Of a stretch of DNA of 64,000 nt, positions 32,161 to 43,759 are shown in pieces. The stretch lies in assembly GCA_033239125.1 (NCBI GenBank), contig BSWB01000001.1:138180981-138244980 (forward strand), written 5' to 3'. Source of the DNA: Fagopyrum homotropicum. Lineage: Eukaryota; Streptophyta; Magnoliopsida; Caryophyllales; Polygonaceae. The position numbers were made by a program, and so were the translations under genes. Positions within the stretch are counted from its first letter, which is position 1. The number at the start of each line of letters is the position of its first letter. Below the pieces are notes generated by a model. The model made no database searches and was not told the DNA's origin. It saw nothing but the letters and a program-made list of their open reading frames with translations.

Positions 32161-32170
32161 AAGTGGGAGA
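32161..32170 (+). other. Polypurine tract of the Copia element
   Basis: AAGTGGGAGA immediately before the 3' LTR, the usual plant Copia form. Confidence 0.85.
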
Positions 32171-32171
32171 T

Positions 32172-32649
32172 TGTAAGATTTTATTAAATCTTATTATTAT
32201 TAGTGGGCTTACATATTATAATAACCAATTATATTAGATGACTAAATATATTGACGGGCTAATAAAAAGTGATTCAATCAAGTAAAGCCCGTAGACTTTA
32301 ATTAAGCGGTATGAGCTTAATGGGTGGATATCAGACTTTGGCCCAATAGGCTTAATGGGATTCTATTAGGTCATTATATAAACATTATTAGGTTATGGTT
32401 CCCAATACGTCAAATCAATCAGCAGTTTTCTATTCTCTTCCAATCAGAGAGAAAACCTAAAGAAACCCTAAGGAGGTTTGACTGAGGAAAACTGTATACC
32501 TGCGAAGCTCATTCGGATCGTAGATTCCGCACTAAGGCTTGATCCAATTGCTATTATGGAACCAAGTATGCAATTCTAGATTCCTTAATAACCCCAACAT
32601 GATATCGATCCTTGCGTTTACGGTTTAGGGGAATTTAATTATTCCAACA
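32172..32649 (+). repeat. 3' LTR of the Copia element
   Basis: 478 bp, TGTAAGATTTT to CCAACA. Full-length, unlike the 5' LTR. The base after it (32650) begins CTCTCGTC, a LINE sequence that also occurs at 25009. Confidence 0.92.
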
Positions 32650-33985
32650 CTCTCGTCTTCTTGCCAACTTCTGTTGTCTCAGTCGGACCTGGAGGTTAGA
32701 GTTTGTGAGGTCTGTAGAGATGGTATTTGGGGTTTTAATTATCTTGCTGCTCGATTGGATAACGGAACACTTCTGCGTGTTTTAGCAATGGGAGTCTGGG
32801 GCAATGCCGGCGATGACTCGATACGATGGATGCTCACTAAAGACGGTTCCTTTACCACTTTATTGGCCCATGTTATCATTCAGGAATCAAGACCCATGTT
32901 ACGAGTGAGAGAGAATCTTTTCTTGTCGGTTTGGAAGCTCAATGTCCAACAGCGTATTCGCTTATGAATCTAGCAACTTGCCTGGAAAGCACCCCTTAGT
33001 AACCTTGAACGTCATCGACGCCATATGACCGAGTCGCCCCTCTGCTTGGCGTGTCAAGACGAGGGCAAGTCCCTGCTGCACCTTCTTCGTGATTGCGCCC
33101 TAGCGAGGCCGGTTTGGACAGGTATTGTGCCTGCTGATATGATTACAACCTTATTCCAACTCTCTTGGGAGGACTGGCTATTTACAAATACTAATGTTGG
33201 CATGGTTAAGTCTATACAAGTCTGCTGGAGAGATATATTTGCTACTACCGTATGGTGGTTATGGAGACGGAGAAACGCTAGGGTGTTCAGTGAAGGTACG
33301 GTTGGGAGAGACAAGGTCAGCTTTATGAGAGCTCAACATACTGACTACGTGAGCGCATGCTACAAAATGGAGGGGTCGGATAGAACAAAATCCCATGAAA
33401 GACTAATCCACTGGACTAAACCGAAGAACGGGTGAGTTAAACTGAACTCTGACGGAGCTTCACGTGGGAGCACGGTTTGCTGCTGCTGGAGCTGTTTTAC
33501 GGGATGAGTTTGGTGCTTGGATTCATGGAGTCGCCTGCAATCTTGGAGTCTCTTTGGCACCTACGGCGGAGCTTTGGGGGGCTATCCATGACTTAGACCT
33601 TGCTTGGGATCTTGGATACAGCAGAGTTGAAGTCGAATTAGATTCGCTTTTGGTGGTCAGAATTATCGCAAAGGGGGTGAGCAGCTCACACCCACTTGCC
33701 AGCTTGATGGCTCGCTGCCAAGGCTTCATCATTCGAGACTGGATTGTCAATTTCAACCATGTTTATCGAGAAGTTAACCGGGTGGCTGATCGATGGCTAA
33801 CTTTGTCTTCTCTCTCAATTTTTGGGTGCACTGTTTAACGGATCCTCCTTTATCTGTTCGTACTTTACTTCTTGTCGATCTTTGGGGGGTTAGCCTTCTA
33901 CGGATTACTCGGTTGTAATTCCACATTCTCTAATAAATGTCCTAGGGCGGGAGCCTTGCGCTCCTTTTTACCAAAAAAAAAAAAG
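32650..33985 (+). pseudogene. LINE 3' part: zinc-binding region, RNase H and A-tail
   Basis: Contains the zf-RVT region MTESPLCLACQDEGKSLLHLL (33025), WWLWRRRNARVF (33250-33285), a linker, and a plant RNase H (about 33430-33830) with NSDGASRG, AAAGAVLRDEFGAWIHG, AELWGAIHDLDLAWDLG, VEVELDSLLVV and HVYREVNRVADRW. A TGA where Trp is expected (33433-33435) and a frameshift near 33465 inactivate it. The 3' end has CTCCTTTTTACC followed by an A-run (33973-33984). 32650-33198 repeats 25008-25555 at roughly 97-98% by eye. Confidence 0.9.
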
Positions 33986-35040
33986 AAAAAACTATTTCAG
34001 AAATTAAAATTGAAAAATATTTGTAATAAGTAATTAGTAAACCATAACTTAAATTCAGATTTGTTTAATGAGTTAAAATCATCTTTAGCTTACATTTTCG
34101 TGTTGGAGTTGAAGAATGTCATTATAAACTTCTAGTTATAGTATGAATTATGTAATAATATTATATATACACAATATAGTAAATTGAAAACTTGTTTTAA
34201 AATGTCTACTCTTAAAAATTATAGAATAAATTATGTATTTACGTGAAAACGACTTTAGCCAAATTAAATAATTATCCGCGAATATTTGGATGAAAATTTA
34301 CTATAGAGGTGAATAAATTTTACATGTTTTCATTTGAGTAAAAAAATTATTACTGCATGGATAAAAAAAAATCTTGATATTTTTCACAAATTGTAATTCA
34401 CCTTGCTAATTTTTCCCAGTAAATTTACCTTAGGTATTCATGTGGATAAATTCAAGAAAAATATAATAAAAAAGGAAAATATTTTGATAATTTCAAATAT
34501 AAAAATTCCAAATTCATTTAAGAAAGTATTTTATTCGGTATTTATATATTCTCATCCTCGGCCTCAACCCCTCAGTTGGAAACTACTTTATTCTTATTTG
34601 GCACCACAGTGTTACCCTTGATAGCATGGTCGATTGAGATCATAATTTTCCACATAGAAAAAAAATCGTATTTTTTAATCTTTTTCCCGGCTTAGAAGAT
34701 AATTACAGCTAAATTCAGAATCTTAGGTGGTGCTAACTGTTATCTCATCCGAATCTTCAGCCTCTCTATGCTTCTTCGGCAACTGCTCCGTCTCCAGGTG
34801 TTGCAATCATTACTACTTGTTTCTTCAATTCAATATTCTCATCACAATTTCTAATACAAATCCTTTGGGCAAGTTTGTATCGATCTTCCGCTCTGTTGAT
34901 CTTTGTTGTCTTTCGTGTTTCTATGCGATGCTGATTACTAGCGCCGCAAATTGGGGCTTCCTTCTTTTGTGTATTTAGATTAGTTACAGATGACAGCTTG
35001 ACTTTTTCTTTGTATTTTGAGGGTTTTTCCTTTTGAGTTA
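33986..35040. other. AT-rich spacer and probable 5' flank of the RINGv gene
   Basis: 33986-34700 is AT-rich, with a degraded copy of the dispersed ATCCG-rich repeat at about 34240-34300. 34700-35040 is less AT-rich and C/T-rich in places and probably holds the promoter and 5' UTR of the next gene. I cannot assign a start site. Confidence 0.45.
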
Positions 35041-36432
35041 ATGGGTTCTAGGGATTCAATTCAAAAAGGGTTGCATGATGATTCCAAGGCTACTAATTTA
35101 GAAACCGTTATTGTTGTAAACCCTCAAAATTGCCCCAATTGGGGTGGTTCAACTTTAATCTACCATGGTACTGTTGAGGATCTAAATCATTCAGGCAAAG
35201 AAATTGCTTCTAGTGATTCTCCCATGGAACATCAAATTGGGTTTCAGTTGGGTGAACCAGGTGAAGGAGCAGTAGGAGCAAGTGATTTGAGCTTGGCGAG
35301 TGCAACGAAGCGAGATCTGAGATTTACCAATGGTGACAGTGTAAAAACTTCTTGTGTCATTGATGTTAATTGTGCAGATGGAGAAGATAGTGATAGTGTG
35401 GCAAAGATTTGTAGGATTTGTCATTTGGAATCTGATGTTCAAGAACCGGAGGTTGGTCCTAAGATTAGGATGGATTTTATTGAGCTTGGATGTGGTTGTA
35501 AAGGCGAGTTGGGCTATGCGCACTCAAGCTGTGCTGCTACTTGGTTTAATCGGAAGGGAAATAGGTAGCTATTTCTTCACTCTCATTACTGTTTGTTCTT
35601 TCTTTTTTGTTTTCAGTCTGATTGTCATTATGAAAATTTGCCTTCTTATGATTATGTTTATAGAAAATGAGTTTGTGATACTATCCTAGATTGAAGCTTT
35701 AGATTCATTTAGTTCAGTGAGCATTTGTAGTTCATTTTTTCGCTGTGAAGGCGTTAATGTTAGTCAAGATAACAAAAATGTATTGTTTGGAGGTATATCA
35801 AGGTTTGGTCTCTGATTCATATTTGGATCTGTGCTGTGATAAAGCCAAATTGCTTTAGTATCAGTCAGCTTATTGGCAACTTTAGGATATGTATACTCTA
35901 AGTTGATGACACGGAATACATTACAAGTTGTGTATGTTTGCTGAAATAGAACCATGTGACCATTTGTTTGATATACATACAACATATGGCTTTTGTTACT
36001 ATGATGAATGCATTTTGAACACAATTCTAAATGTGATGTATTTCAAGATTCGTATCAAGTATGTAAGGAAGGGGAAGAATCCCGAAGATATTTCCTATAA
36101 TGAAACATCTCCAAGTACAAATTATTTGTGGACTTGAAATCTAGATGAAACATACAATGAGAAGTAGCTTGCAGGAAAGAGATTAATATTGTGATGTTTC
36201 CCCTTGTAGGCTGTGTGAAATCTGTGGCAAGACAGCAGAAAACGTCATCGGGATTGTAGTGGATCACAGATTCATGCAACAATGGAACGAGAACAGGTTA
36301 AACAGTGAAGAAGCTAACTCACCAGAGAGGGTTGCACGTTGTTGGCAAGGACAGCCATGTTGCAACTTGTTATTAGCTTGCTTGGTGATGTCCTTCATCA
36401 TTCCATGGCTTCTCCGTATGGACATGTTTTAA
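35041..36432 (+). CDS. RING-CH (RINGv) zinc-finger membrane protein, two exons
   Basis: Exons 35041-35564 and 36210-36432 join to a 248-residue protein starting MGSRDSIQKG. The intron starts GTAGCT, ends TTGTAG, and splits an Arg codon (AG|G). The exact RINGv spacing is present: CRIC at 124-127, CGC, seven residues, H-x2-C, twelve residues, then CEIC at 177-180. The last 24 residues hold one hydrophobic segment (LLLACLVMSFIIPWLL), so it is probably a membrane-anchored E3 ubiquitin ligase. The N-terminal 120 residues are polar and low-complexity, as is common in the family. The upstream in-frame TTG at 35017 is not a likely start. There is no frame damage; this is the only host gene I can support. 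Substrate and compartment are unknown. Confidence 0.88.
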
Positions 36433-36516
36433 CACGCAGGCCGGTCTGGAAATCATATTTGCGAGGATACTGTTTTAACACGCAGGCCGGTCTGGAAATC
36501 ATATTTGCGAGGATAC
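36425..36516 (+). repeat. 46-bp perfect tandem duplication over the RINGv stop codon
   Basis: 36425-36470 and 36471-36516 are identical (unit starts TGTTTTAACACGCAGG). The first copy contains the last codon and TAA of the RINGv gene, so the protein is unchanged whether or not the duplication is present. Confidence 0.95.
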
Positions 36517-37118
36517 GAGGTTGTTTTTATCCCTCACTTTCTCTTTCGTTCGTGCATACATCGTTCATTTCAACTTTACACATAGCATAAGCATGGATTG
36601 CTTGATCGTAAGCTGTATTTCGTATTCCTAGTAAACGTGGTTCGAGTGGTTTGCCGGTTGCTCGGGGTACTGCACTAATCAAATGTGAATCTGAATTTTC
36701 TGTGAATTACCCTTCCTTGACAGCATGATAGATAGAAAGTACAGTTTACAATGAGGTGCAGCCATACCTAATTTGCTTCTAAACCTGAGGTTGAAGATAC
36801 AAACTGAGTGTGAGTTCACTGTACTGCAAGTTGCCAAGTTATACAACATACTAAACTAAATTCAGGTAGCACAACAAATTTAGTCATTGGTGAATGCTGC
36901 AAATGCTATAAAATATGATAATTTTAACTACTCTCAATACGACATCATCTTTCCATGTACAAGAAATACAAGAGACATGGCCCAACAACATGATCTTCAA
37001 TGGTGTACTCATCCCCTTTCAATAATTTTATCTTCATCGGGCGTTGTTTATTGCCTTCATCTCCTTCATTATTATCTCACCATGGGAAGAAGATATGGTG
37101 ATTTTTTCTGGCAATATC
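36517..37118. other. RINGv 3' flank, no other gene seen
   Basis: Probably 3' UTR followed by spacer. Nothing else is recognised. The last five bases (ATATC) are the likely left target duplication of the Copia element that follows. Confidence 0.5.
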
Positions 37119-37315
37119 TGTAAGTTTGAGAGCTTGTAATATGAAAACACTCATTTATTCAATGGAACTGATGCTCAATATATAGCCCAGTTGGTTACAA
37201 AAAGCTCCTACTAATCTGAGCAACTACACAGCTAAATAATATCCACGTCTTATTAACAAACTGCAGAAACAACTCTTAAAAGACTAGGACAAATACTAAC
37301 AACCACTTCTCTTCA
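37119..37315 (-). repeat. 3' LTR of the decayed Copia element
   Basis: 197 bp, TGTAAGTTTGAGAGC to CACTTCTCTTCA. It lacks about 45 bp present in the partner LTR (between GCCACG and TTATTAACAAAC). Confidence 0.9.
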
Positions 37316-37347
37316 AAATCTCCCTTAAAACTAATGCTTGAAAAGCT

Positions 37348-38794
37348 TTAGTTTATATTTGTAATGTTGCACATTCCTAAAGCATTCCGCAGCTTTCTGA
37401 ATGCTTCAATCTTCAAAGGCTTTGTCATTGTGTCTGCAATCTGATCGGCACTTCCACAATGGATTAATGACACTACTCCTTCAGATGATAGGTTTCTTAA
37501 GAAATGATACCGAACGTCTATGTGTTTGCTTTGACCATGCATAACTGGATTTTTCGACAACTTAATTGTCGAGCTATTATCACAATAGATGTTGGTTCCA
37601 TTTTTACCTATATGACCAACCTCCAACAAAATTCTTTTCATCCAGATGGCTTGGCAAGTGCATATTGCTGCTGCCACAATTTCTGCCTCGGTGGTTGATA
37701 GTAACAATTGGTTGCTTCCTCGAGCTCCATGTCACTACTCTTGAGCTTAGCAAAAACACATACCCACTTGTGCTTTTTCTATCCTCAATATCCCCGGCAT
37801 ACTCATTATGAGTATATGCTTCTAAATCCACTATATCAGTCTTCTTATAGAGTATTCCAAGATTCAAAGTTCCCTTCACATACCTGAGAATCCTCTTAGC
37901 AACACTCAAGTGCAATTCAGTGGGTTTAGACATGTACATGCTGATCAAACTTGTGGTAAACATCAAGTCTGGTATGGTGGTTGTTAAGTACATCAGGCTT
38001 CCTACTATCTGTTTGTACTATGTCTCATCAACCCGTGTTTCCTCTACGTCACTATGCATCTTCACTCATGAGGCCACCGAGCTGTTGACAAGGTTACATT
38101 CATACATGCCAAATTTGTTCAAGATCTCTTCAGCATATCGCTTCTGGCACATGCATTTTCCTTCCCCTTTTTGCACAACTTCAATACTTAGGAAGTAATT
38201 TATACTTCCAAATCTGACATGTCAAAGCCTTTCTTCAGAGACTCTTTAAATTCTTTCATCATTGCCGGTATAAATTAAATAATCGACATAAATACATACA
38301 ATGATGATTTTCTTCCTGTTTTTCTTGATGAAGAGAGTATGATCACTGTCGCAGCCTTGAAAACCTTCCTTCATGAAGTGAGCTTTGATGTAGCTATACC
38401 AAGTCCTTGGAGCTTGTCCGAAGCCATATTAGGCTTTATGCAGTTGATATACCATATGTTCTTTACCTTTAACTTCATACCCTCTAGGTTGTTCGACAAA
38501 CACTTGCTCCTGAAGTTGTCCATGTAGAAATGCTGACTTAATATCGAGTTGAAAAATCCTCCAGCTTCTTTGTGCAGCCAAGGAGATCATCATTCTAACT
38601 ATATCTAAGCGAGCTACTGGAGCAAAGACTTCAATGAAGTCTATTCTCTCCTTCTGTGCATATCCTTTAGCAACCAAGCGCACCTTGTATTTGGTGATTT
38701 CTTCATTTTCGTTTCTCTTGGTCTTATATACCCATTTGACACCAATCTTCATAGCAATCTTTGGCAGCATAGAGGAGTAAATTGGACCTTTCAC
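37348..38794 (-). pseudogene. pol: Copia RT and RNase H
   Basis: From 38794 down: GVKWVYKTKRNENEE, LVAKGYAQKERIDF, FAPVARLDIVRMM, QLDIKSAFLHGQL, then after stops IYVDYLIYTGND (the catalytic YVDD has become YVDY), a further frame with MYLTTTIPDLMFTTSLISMYM and AKRILRYVKGT, and RNase H ending TTEAEIVAAAICTCQAIW, YCDNSSTIKLSKNP, KHIDVRYHFLR and IADTMTKPLK. Several frameshifts separate these blocks. Order and motifs are diagnostic of plant Copia. Confidence 0.92.
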
Positions 38795-39099
38795 ATCTTA
38801 AATCGATGTCCAATCTTTTGAATGAAATTAATCTCACTGTCCATTGTCTGCCGCCATTTCTCTTCCTTACTTGCTTCTTCAAAATAGATTGGATCATTAG
38901 CCTCTTGCATTGTGTAGCACAGTGGATCACCAACTTCTGCATCTCTATTCACCTTTGGAATGTGAGCATGAGCGAGGCATCCCCAAGTTCTAAAGTGATC
39001 CACTGAGGGCTTGATTCCACTCCAAGCTTCTTGTGGTTTGACATCTTTCACTGCTAAGGTTGGACATCGATTTAAGATGTGAAAGGTCCAATTTACTCC
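38774..39099. repeat. 40-bp perfect inverted repeat inside Copia pol
   Basis: 38774-38813 is the exact reverse complement of 39060-39099, with a 246-bp spacer. The 39060 copy is the native integrase sequence (WTFHILNRCPTL region); the 38774 copy sits in the integrase-RT linker and interrupts the frame, so it is an inverted templated insertion. Confidence 0.92.
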
Positions 39100-40142
39100 T
39101 TCCGCCCAGAACTTCTTTGGCACCTTTTTGCTGAGAGCAGTGACCTCATCATGTTCATCACTGTTCTATTCTTCCTCTTGGCGACGCCATTTTGTTGTGG
39201 TGTATAAGCATTTGTCAATTGCCTTCGTATTCCATTTTCATTGCAAAACTTGTTGAAGTCTGTTGATGTGTATTCTTGTCTCCTGTCAGTCCTGAGACAC
39301 TTGATTTTGTCTGTTGCTTCTTTCTCAACATCCCTTTTGAATGCCTTAATACATTCCAAAGCTTCTGACATTTCACTTAAGAAATACACCCATACTTTGC
39401 GGCTATAATCATCAATGAAGCTAAGGAAATACGTTTTTCAACTATGTGATAATGGTGTGATAGGCCCACAATGACAGAGTAAACCAGCTCCAAAGGTTTA
39501 CTTGATCTCCATGTCACTTGCTTTGGAATCTACACACGAGTTTGTTTTCCATTTAAGCAATCTTGACAGGTGGTGGTTGAGGCAGGGAAGTTTAGAAGGC
39601 CATGAACCATGTTCTTGTACTGTATCGTGTGTAACCCCTTGTAGCTAAGGTGGTTGTATTAGTGGTGTCATAGCTTTGCTACTTCTGAGGTGATGTGAAG
39701 ACAACTTTTGTCTTGACTCTTCTCTTTCTTGTCTTCACAACAACTTACTTCAGATTGGATGATGTACAGTCTATTGGTGCTCATAGTGAACTGCACCATC
39801 ATACCCTTCGTTGGGTGATAAACCTTGCACATACCTCTTTGGAACAACACACCTACTCCCTTTCTCTTCAAGTTGTCCAATGCTCAACAAATTATTCTTC
39901 AAATCAAGTACAAAGTATACGTCTCTCAATGCATACTTCTTTCCTCCAAGTATGATTTATACTACTCCTTTGCTAGTGACTTGAAGTCTGTTATCGTTTC
40001 CAAGCTTGACCGAGTGAGAGAAGGACTCGTCCAAGTTGGAGAACAATTTCTTATTGTTGCATATATGATTGGAGCACCCCGAATCGATGAACCACCTTGC
40101 TCTTCCTCTGTCTTTGTTTGAGTTGACATAGGCCATCAACAA
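38795..40142 (-). pseudogene. pol: Copia protease and integrase
   Basis: From 40142: WFIDSGCSNHICNN (intact protease D-S-G), VKLGNDNRLQV, LLSIGQLEEKG, then, after stops, integrase fragments: LSYKGL with a CQDCLNGKQ zinc-binding half, KCLRTDRRQEYTSTDFNKF near 39300, HNKM-type text where PQQNG is intact in one frame (39093-39389), and WSGIKPSVDHFRTWGC near 38990. Multiple frameshifts and stops. Confidence 0.9.
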
Positions 40143-40205
40143 TAACTCATCTTCTTCATCAAATTCAGCATAAATTACCTCCTAGTTCTCTTTTGGACAT
40201 TCATA

Positions 40206-40994
40206 CTAATAATGCCCCAAATTGTGACATTTATAGCACTCAACAATGGATTTGTCGAAGCTATTTCTGCCTCTTCCTCTCCCACGCCCTCGTGGTGATC
40301 CTCTTCCGCATCCTCTGATCATGTGGGATCGCTCATCTACCTTCAAAGCTTGGTCATCTTCTTCTCTGTCTGTCCGTGAGAATTTCTGCTCGTGCATTGT
40401 TAATGTGCTTTGCAGCTCATCTATGGTAATGATGTTCGTATCTCTGGATTCTTCGATGGATACCACCATGTATGTGAACTTTTCGGTTAAAGTTCTCAGA
40501 ATCTTCTCAATGATCTTTGAATCCTCCATGCCTCGCTATTACTTCGGAGCTTATTGGACACCACCATTACTCTTGCAAAGTGCTAAGTAATATTCTCTCA
40601 ATTCTTCATTTCTAGTATCTCAAATTCTCTCCTCAAAGAGTTTCTCAAGGATTTCTTTACTTTCTCACTGCCTCTAAACTCTTTTTCATGGAGTCTCACA
40701 CAATCTTGGACGCGCTCCTGTCCAAAATCTGTTCAAACATTGTCCTATCAAGGGCTTGATAGAGATAGTGCTTGACTTGGTGGTCTTTGATCCTCGTCTC
40801 CTCTAGTTTGGTTCGTTCGGCAGCGTCAACGCACTTGTGTGTTTTGGCTCCTTGAACCCTTCCTCTACAAGTGTCCAGAGTCCCTTGGCTCTCAACAGGT
40901 TCTTCATGAGCTCGCTCCAATGGTCATATTGTCTATCGAAGTGAGGGATCTTGATGAGTGTTTTCTCGTCTCCCATTCTCTCGTGTTTGGTCAC
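40206..40994 (-). pseudogene. gag: Copia Gag
   Basis: N-terminus MTKHERMGDEKTLIKIPHFD then YDHWSELMKNLLRAKGLW, VKHYLYQALDRTMFEQIL, and after frameshifts IIEKILRTLTEKFTYMVVSI and a Gly/Arg-rich stretch leading to the zinc knuckle CYKCHNLGHY (the fourth ligand Cys follows a stop). This is typical of Copia Gag with a UBN2-like domain. Confidence 0.88.
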
Positions 40995-41041
40995 TCAAGG
41001 TTGCGGCCTTTGATTCTCACTCTATTTTGTTTTAGAATTTT

Positions 41042-41053
41042 GCTCCGATACCA
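41042..41053 (-). other. Primer binding site, initiator tRNA-Met-like
   Basis: The minus strand reads TGGTATCGGAGC, one mismatch from TGGTATCAGAGC, two bases from the LTR end. Confidence 0.85.
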
Positions 41054-41055
41054 AA

Positions 41056-41298
41056 TGTAAGTTTGAGAGCTTGTAATGTGAAAACACTCACTTATTTATT
41101 CGATGGAACTGAGGCTCAATATATAGCCCAGTTGGTTACAAAAAGCTCCTACGAATCTGAGCAACTACACAGCTAAATAATAGCCACGCCTACTACTAAT
41201 AAAACTAAATTCAAATTGCCTAAAGACTAGGACTTATTAACAAACTGCAAAAACAACTCCTAAAGACTAGGACAAATACTGACAACCACTTCTCTTCA
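41056..41298 (-). repeat. 5' LTR of the decayed Copia element
   Basis: 243 bp, TGTAAGTTTGAG to CTCTTCA. The longer of the two LTRs. Confidence 0.9.
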
Positions 41299-42389
41299 AT
41301 ATTGAAGAACCCGTGCTTGAATTGCTCCAGAACTTAACTAACGAGTCGGTCTCTTTGGTATGATTCATGCAAGCCATATCACGTTCCCATGGGATTAGAC
41401 CATCCTTGCTACACCCGTATAAGCTATTTACGTAGGATCACCACCCAAGGCCCACAACGTTGAAGTATATTCTTTTTGGGGCCACCCGTCAGAATATACG
41501 CTCTACTCCTCCGAAGAATGAATGAGCTATATAAGTCTACCCAATCCACAATGTAATCAAGAACCATGACCAATGAAGGTCATTTTTTTATCCATGTTAT
41601 GCGTGTAGGAGGCGGACCAAGAGAGATTAAATCAGGCCTTCTGTCTTATTATTTCAGCCCATAAAGACATATTTAATTATGGGATAATTTTATTTGCGGG
41701 CTTTAAAATTATATTTTTTAGCCCAAGTCCAAATTTTTTTGTTTTGCAAATAAAAGTCTTTTAATAGGGAAGCTTAAAATAGATCATATCTTATTTTGTT
41801 AAAAGATAAATTCTATTTTATTTTAGAAGATCTAATCTTTATAGAAGATAGATCTTAAATTTATTCTTCTAAATAAGATCGAATCTTTCTAGAAGATTGA
41901 TCTTATTTTATTATTTTCTTAGGGATAAACTTTATCTTATTTTAGATGGATAACGGGCTTTTTAAGCCAAAACCAACCACCCCACATGTATAAATTTTGG
42001 GCCTTCTCTCCTATCAATAGGGAGGTGGTGCCTCATATTTTTTCCTCTTGAATAATAAACACTTTTGGTAAACATGTTGTGTTATCCCCTGCGGCGTCTA
42101 CAGTCATCTCCCTACGTGGGGAGCAAACCTATGTAAGAGACTTCTTGCTCGCAACTCGCTTCGACTTGTTTGAGTGTGTTCTACTTGCCGTTGGCAAAAC
42201 TGAGTGCTTCAACTAGCCACACGCAATCCTCCAAGGTGCTTTAGGTTCTTTTAGAACGTCTATTGTGTTTATGTTATAGCGGAAGGGCTCTACAAGGCTT
42301 CGTTGGTTGCGTACTTAGACGATCCTTCCTATCATGGCCTTTTGTACTTTGAGGTCGTCACTTTGATCTTGATCTATTCATCTATCGAT
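41299..42389. other. Unassigned region, possible LTR remnant
   Basis: 41650-42000 is AT-rich with several AGAAGAT(T/A)GATCTTA-type inverted motifs. ATGTATAAATTTTGGG (about 41985) looks like a TATA element and GAATAATAAACAC (about 42049) like a polyadenylation region. This could be a solo LTR, but I cannot define its ends. Confidence 0.35.
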
Positions 42390-43180
42390 CCATTCCTCAT
42401 GGGATCATCTTCTTTCCATAACTCTTTCCTTTTGTTTCATTTCTATTGAGTCTTTTAGGTGTCAAAAGATCGGACCATCTACACGGGCAAATACCCCATA
42501 TCATCTTACAAGTGCACACTATATGCTCATTAGATGTCCCATACTTAACAATAAAATCTTTACCTGTTCCATCTCTTATGTTGAACAAGTTAATAGGATT
42601 TCCATCATCAAACTTGTTAACTCAAACAATTAATCATTCCAACCACACATCATTTCTTCTTGCACTATCTTGAATGCACTTAATATGAACAATTGAGCAC
42701 AACTTTTCTCCAATTTCAAATCAATCAAAATCTAGCACATTTGTCTCACATTAAAAGTTCAAATTGTTTTGTTCATAATGTTGAGTGTCCATTGCACTAT
42801 CATAATGTGTAATCAACTCAACAAGACTGAAATAATGAGTTGTATATTTATGAAAAAAACTATTCTCATACTCAGAAATAGATGTAGTCCTTACCAATCC
42901 TCCAAGCAAAAGTATACCAGTATCTATGAGTTGTGGAGATCATATAAATTTTTAAACCAAGGTTTATCTTTCAAATCAAACTCCACACCGATTGCAAACC
43001 AATTTTATCAAATTCTTCGCACTCAATATTTTCACTCCATACCATGATGCTTAGTGTTGCCCAAAATGCAACAAAGTGTTTAAGGTCACTCCTACTTTTA
43101 TTAACACATTTTGTATGATGTGCCACATGAAAAATCAATGACGAGTGACAACCCGTCCTTGGGTGTGTAATCAAATGATT
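42390..43180 (-). pseudogene. Probable FAR1/MULE transposase remnant
   Basis: Minus strand. 43174-42971 and a decayed continuation to about 42890 resemble the end of a MULE transposase (an ECEEFDKIG...W pattern followed by an LKIYMIST.HRYWYTFAW-like block). 42588-42397 resembles a SWIM zinc finger (VCTCKMIWGICPCRW) as in FAR1/FRS proteins. Many stops lie between. No terminal inverted repeats were found. Confidence 0.45.
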
Positions 43181-43759
43181 ATCGAAATATACCTACTAAC
43201 AATAAAGTATAGCAAGTAAGTTAGGGTCAAACCCAAATTAACTCAAAATTTCAATGGAAGAATTGGCATTATTGGGTCTTTTACACCATAGAGTTGAAAA
43301 CTAGGGTCATCCTAATTTCTAATTGAGAAATTGGGCCCCTATATAATTGGGTAAATCAGAAATAGTACAAAAGTAGGCAAAAGGCAACCCATCCGATTTG
43401 ACCGGTGACAGTTTTAATGGAAATTTTGGAGGGAATTTCTACCCAAAAAACGCATCCATTTGAACCTACTTCCTCTTTTTGCACTATCTATAAACCCATT
43501 TCCCTTTTCCAATACAAAAAAACTCTGTGGACACATTGCTGGATAACTGAAAAAAACTTCTCATATATGGGTTTTGTGAATCTGAAACCCTCAAACTTCC
43601 TAGATAATCTCAAGCTACTGAAGTTACTACTATTTCTGGGTAAGCATCAATGTTTGTCATCATTCTCCTGTCTTGGGTTTGATTTCTCCTATTTCTTTCA
43701 ATGTCGTTACCCACTCCTCCTCCGTTAATGTTATTTCTCCTATTTCTGGGTAACATTGT

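Larger units (their letters stand above)
25553..32649 (+). mobile_element. Ty1/Copia retrotransposon inside a LINE
   Basis: Order: truncated 5' LTR (25553-25951), primer site, a 1.7-kb leader with a MITE and a hairpin array, gag, protease, integrase, RT, RNase H, purine tract (32161-32170) and full 3' LTR (32172-32649). Copia gene order (integrase before RT) is clear. The coding region has about four single-base frameshifts and one stop. The two LTRs differ at roughly 14 of 398 shared positions by eye. The flanks are not a normal target duplication (see findings). Confidence 0.94.
37119..41298 (-). mobile_element. Decayed Ty1/Copia element with short LTRs
   Basis: Minus-strand element: 5' LTR 41298-41056, primer site, gag, protease, integrase, RT, RNase H, purine tract near 37316-37330, 3' LTR 37315-37119. 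Flanking 5-mers are ATATC and ATATT (4 of 5). The coding region has many stops and frameshifts. It lies about 690 bp downstream of the RINGv stop codon, tail to tail with the gene. Confidence 0.92.

Noticed and set aside
41985..42061. TATA-like and polyadenylation-like words as a host promoter or integrated pararetrovirus
   Set aside because: No coding sequence or primer site nearby; at most an undefined LTR remnant.
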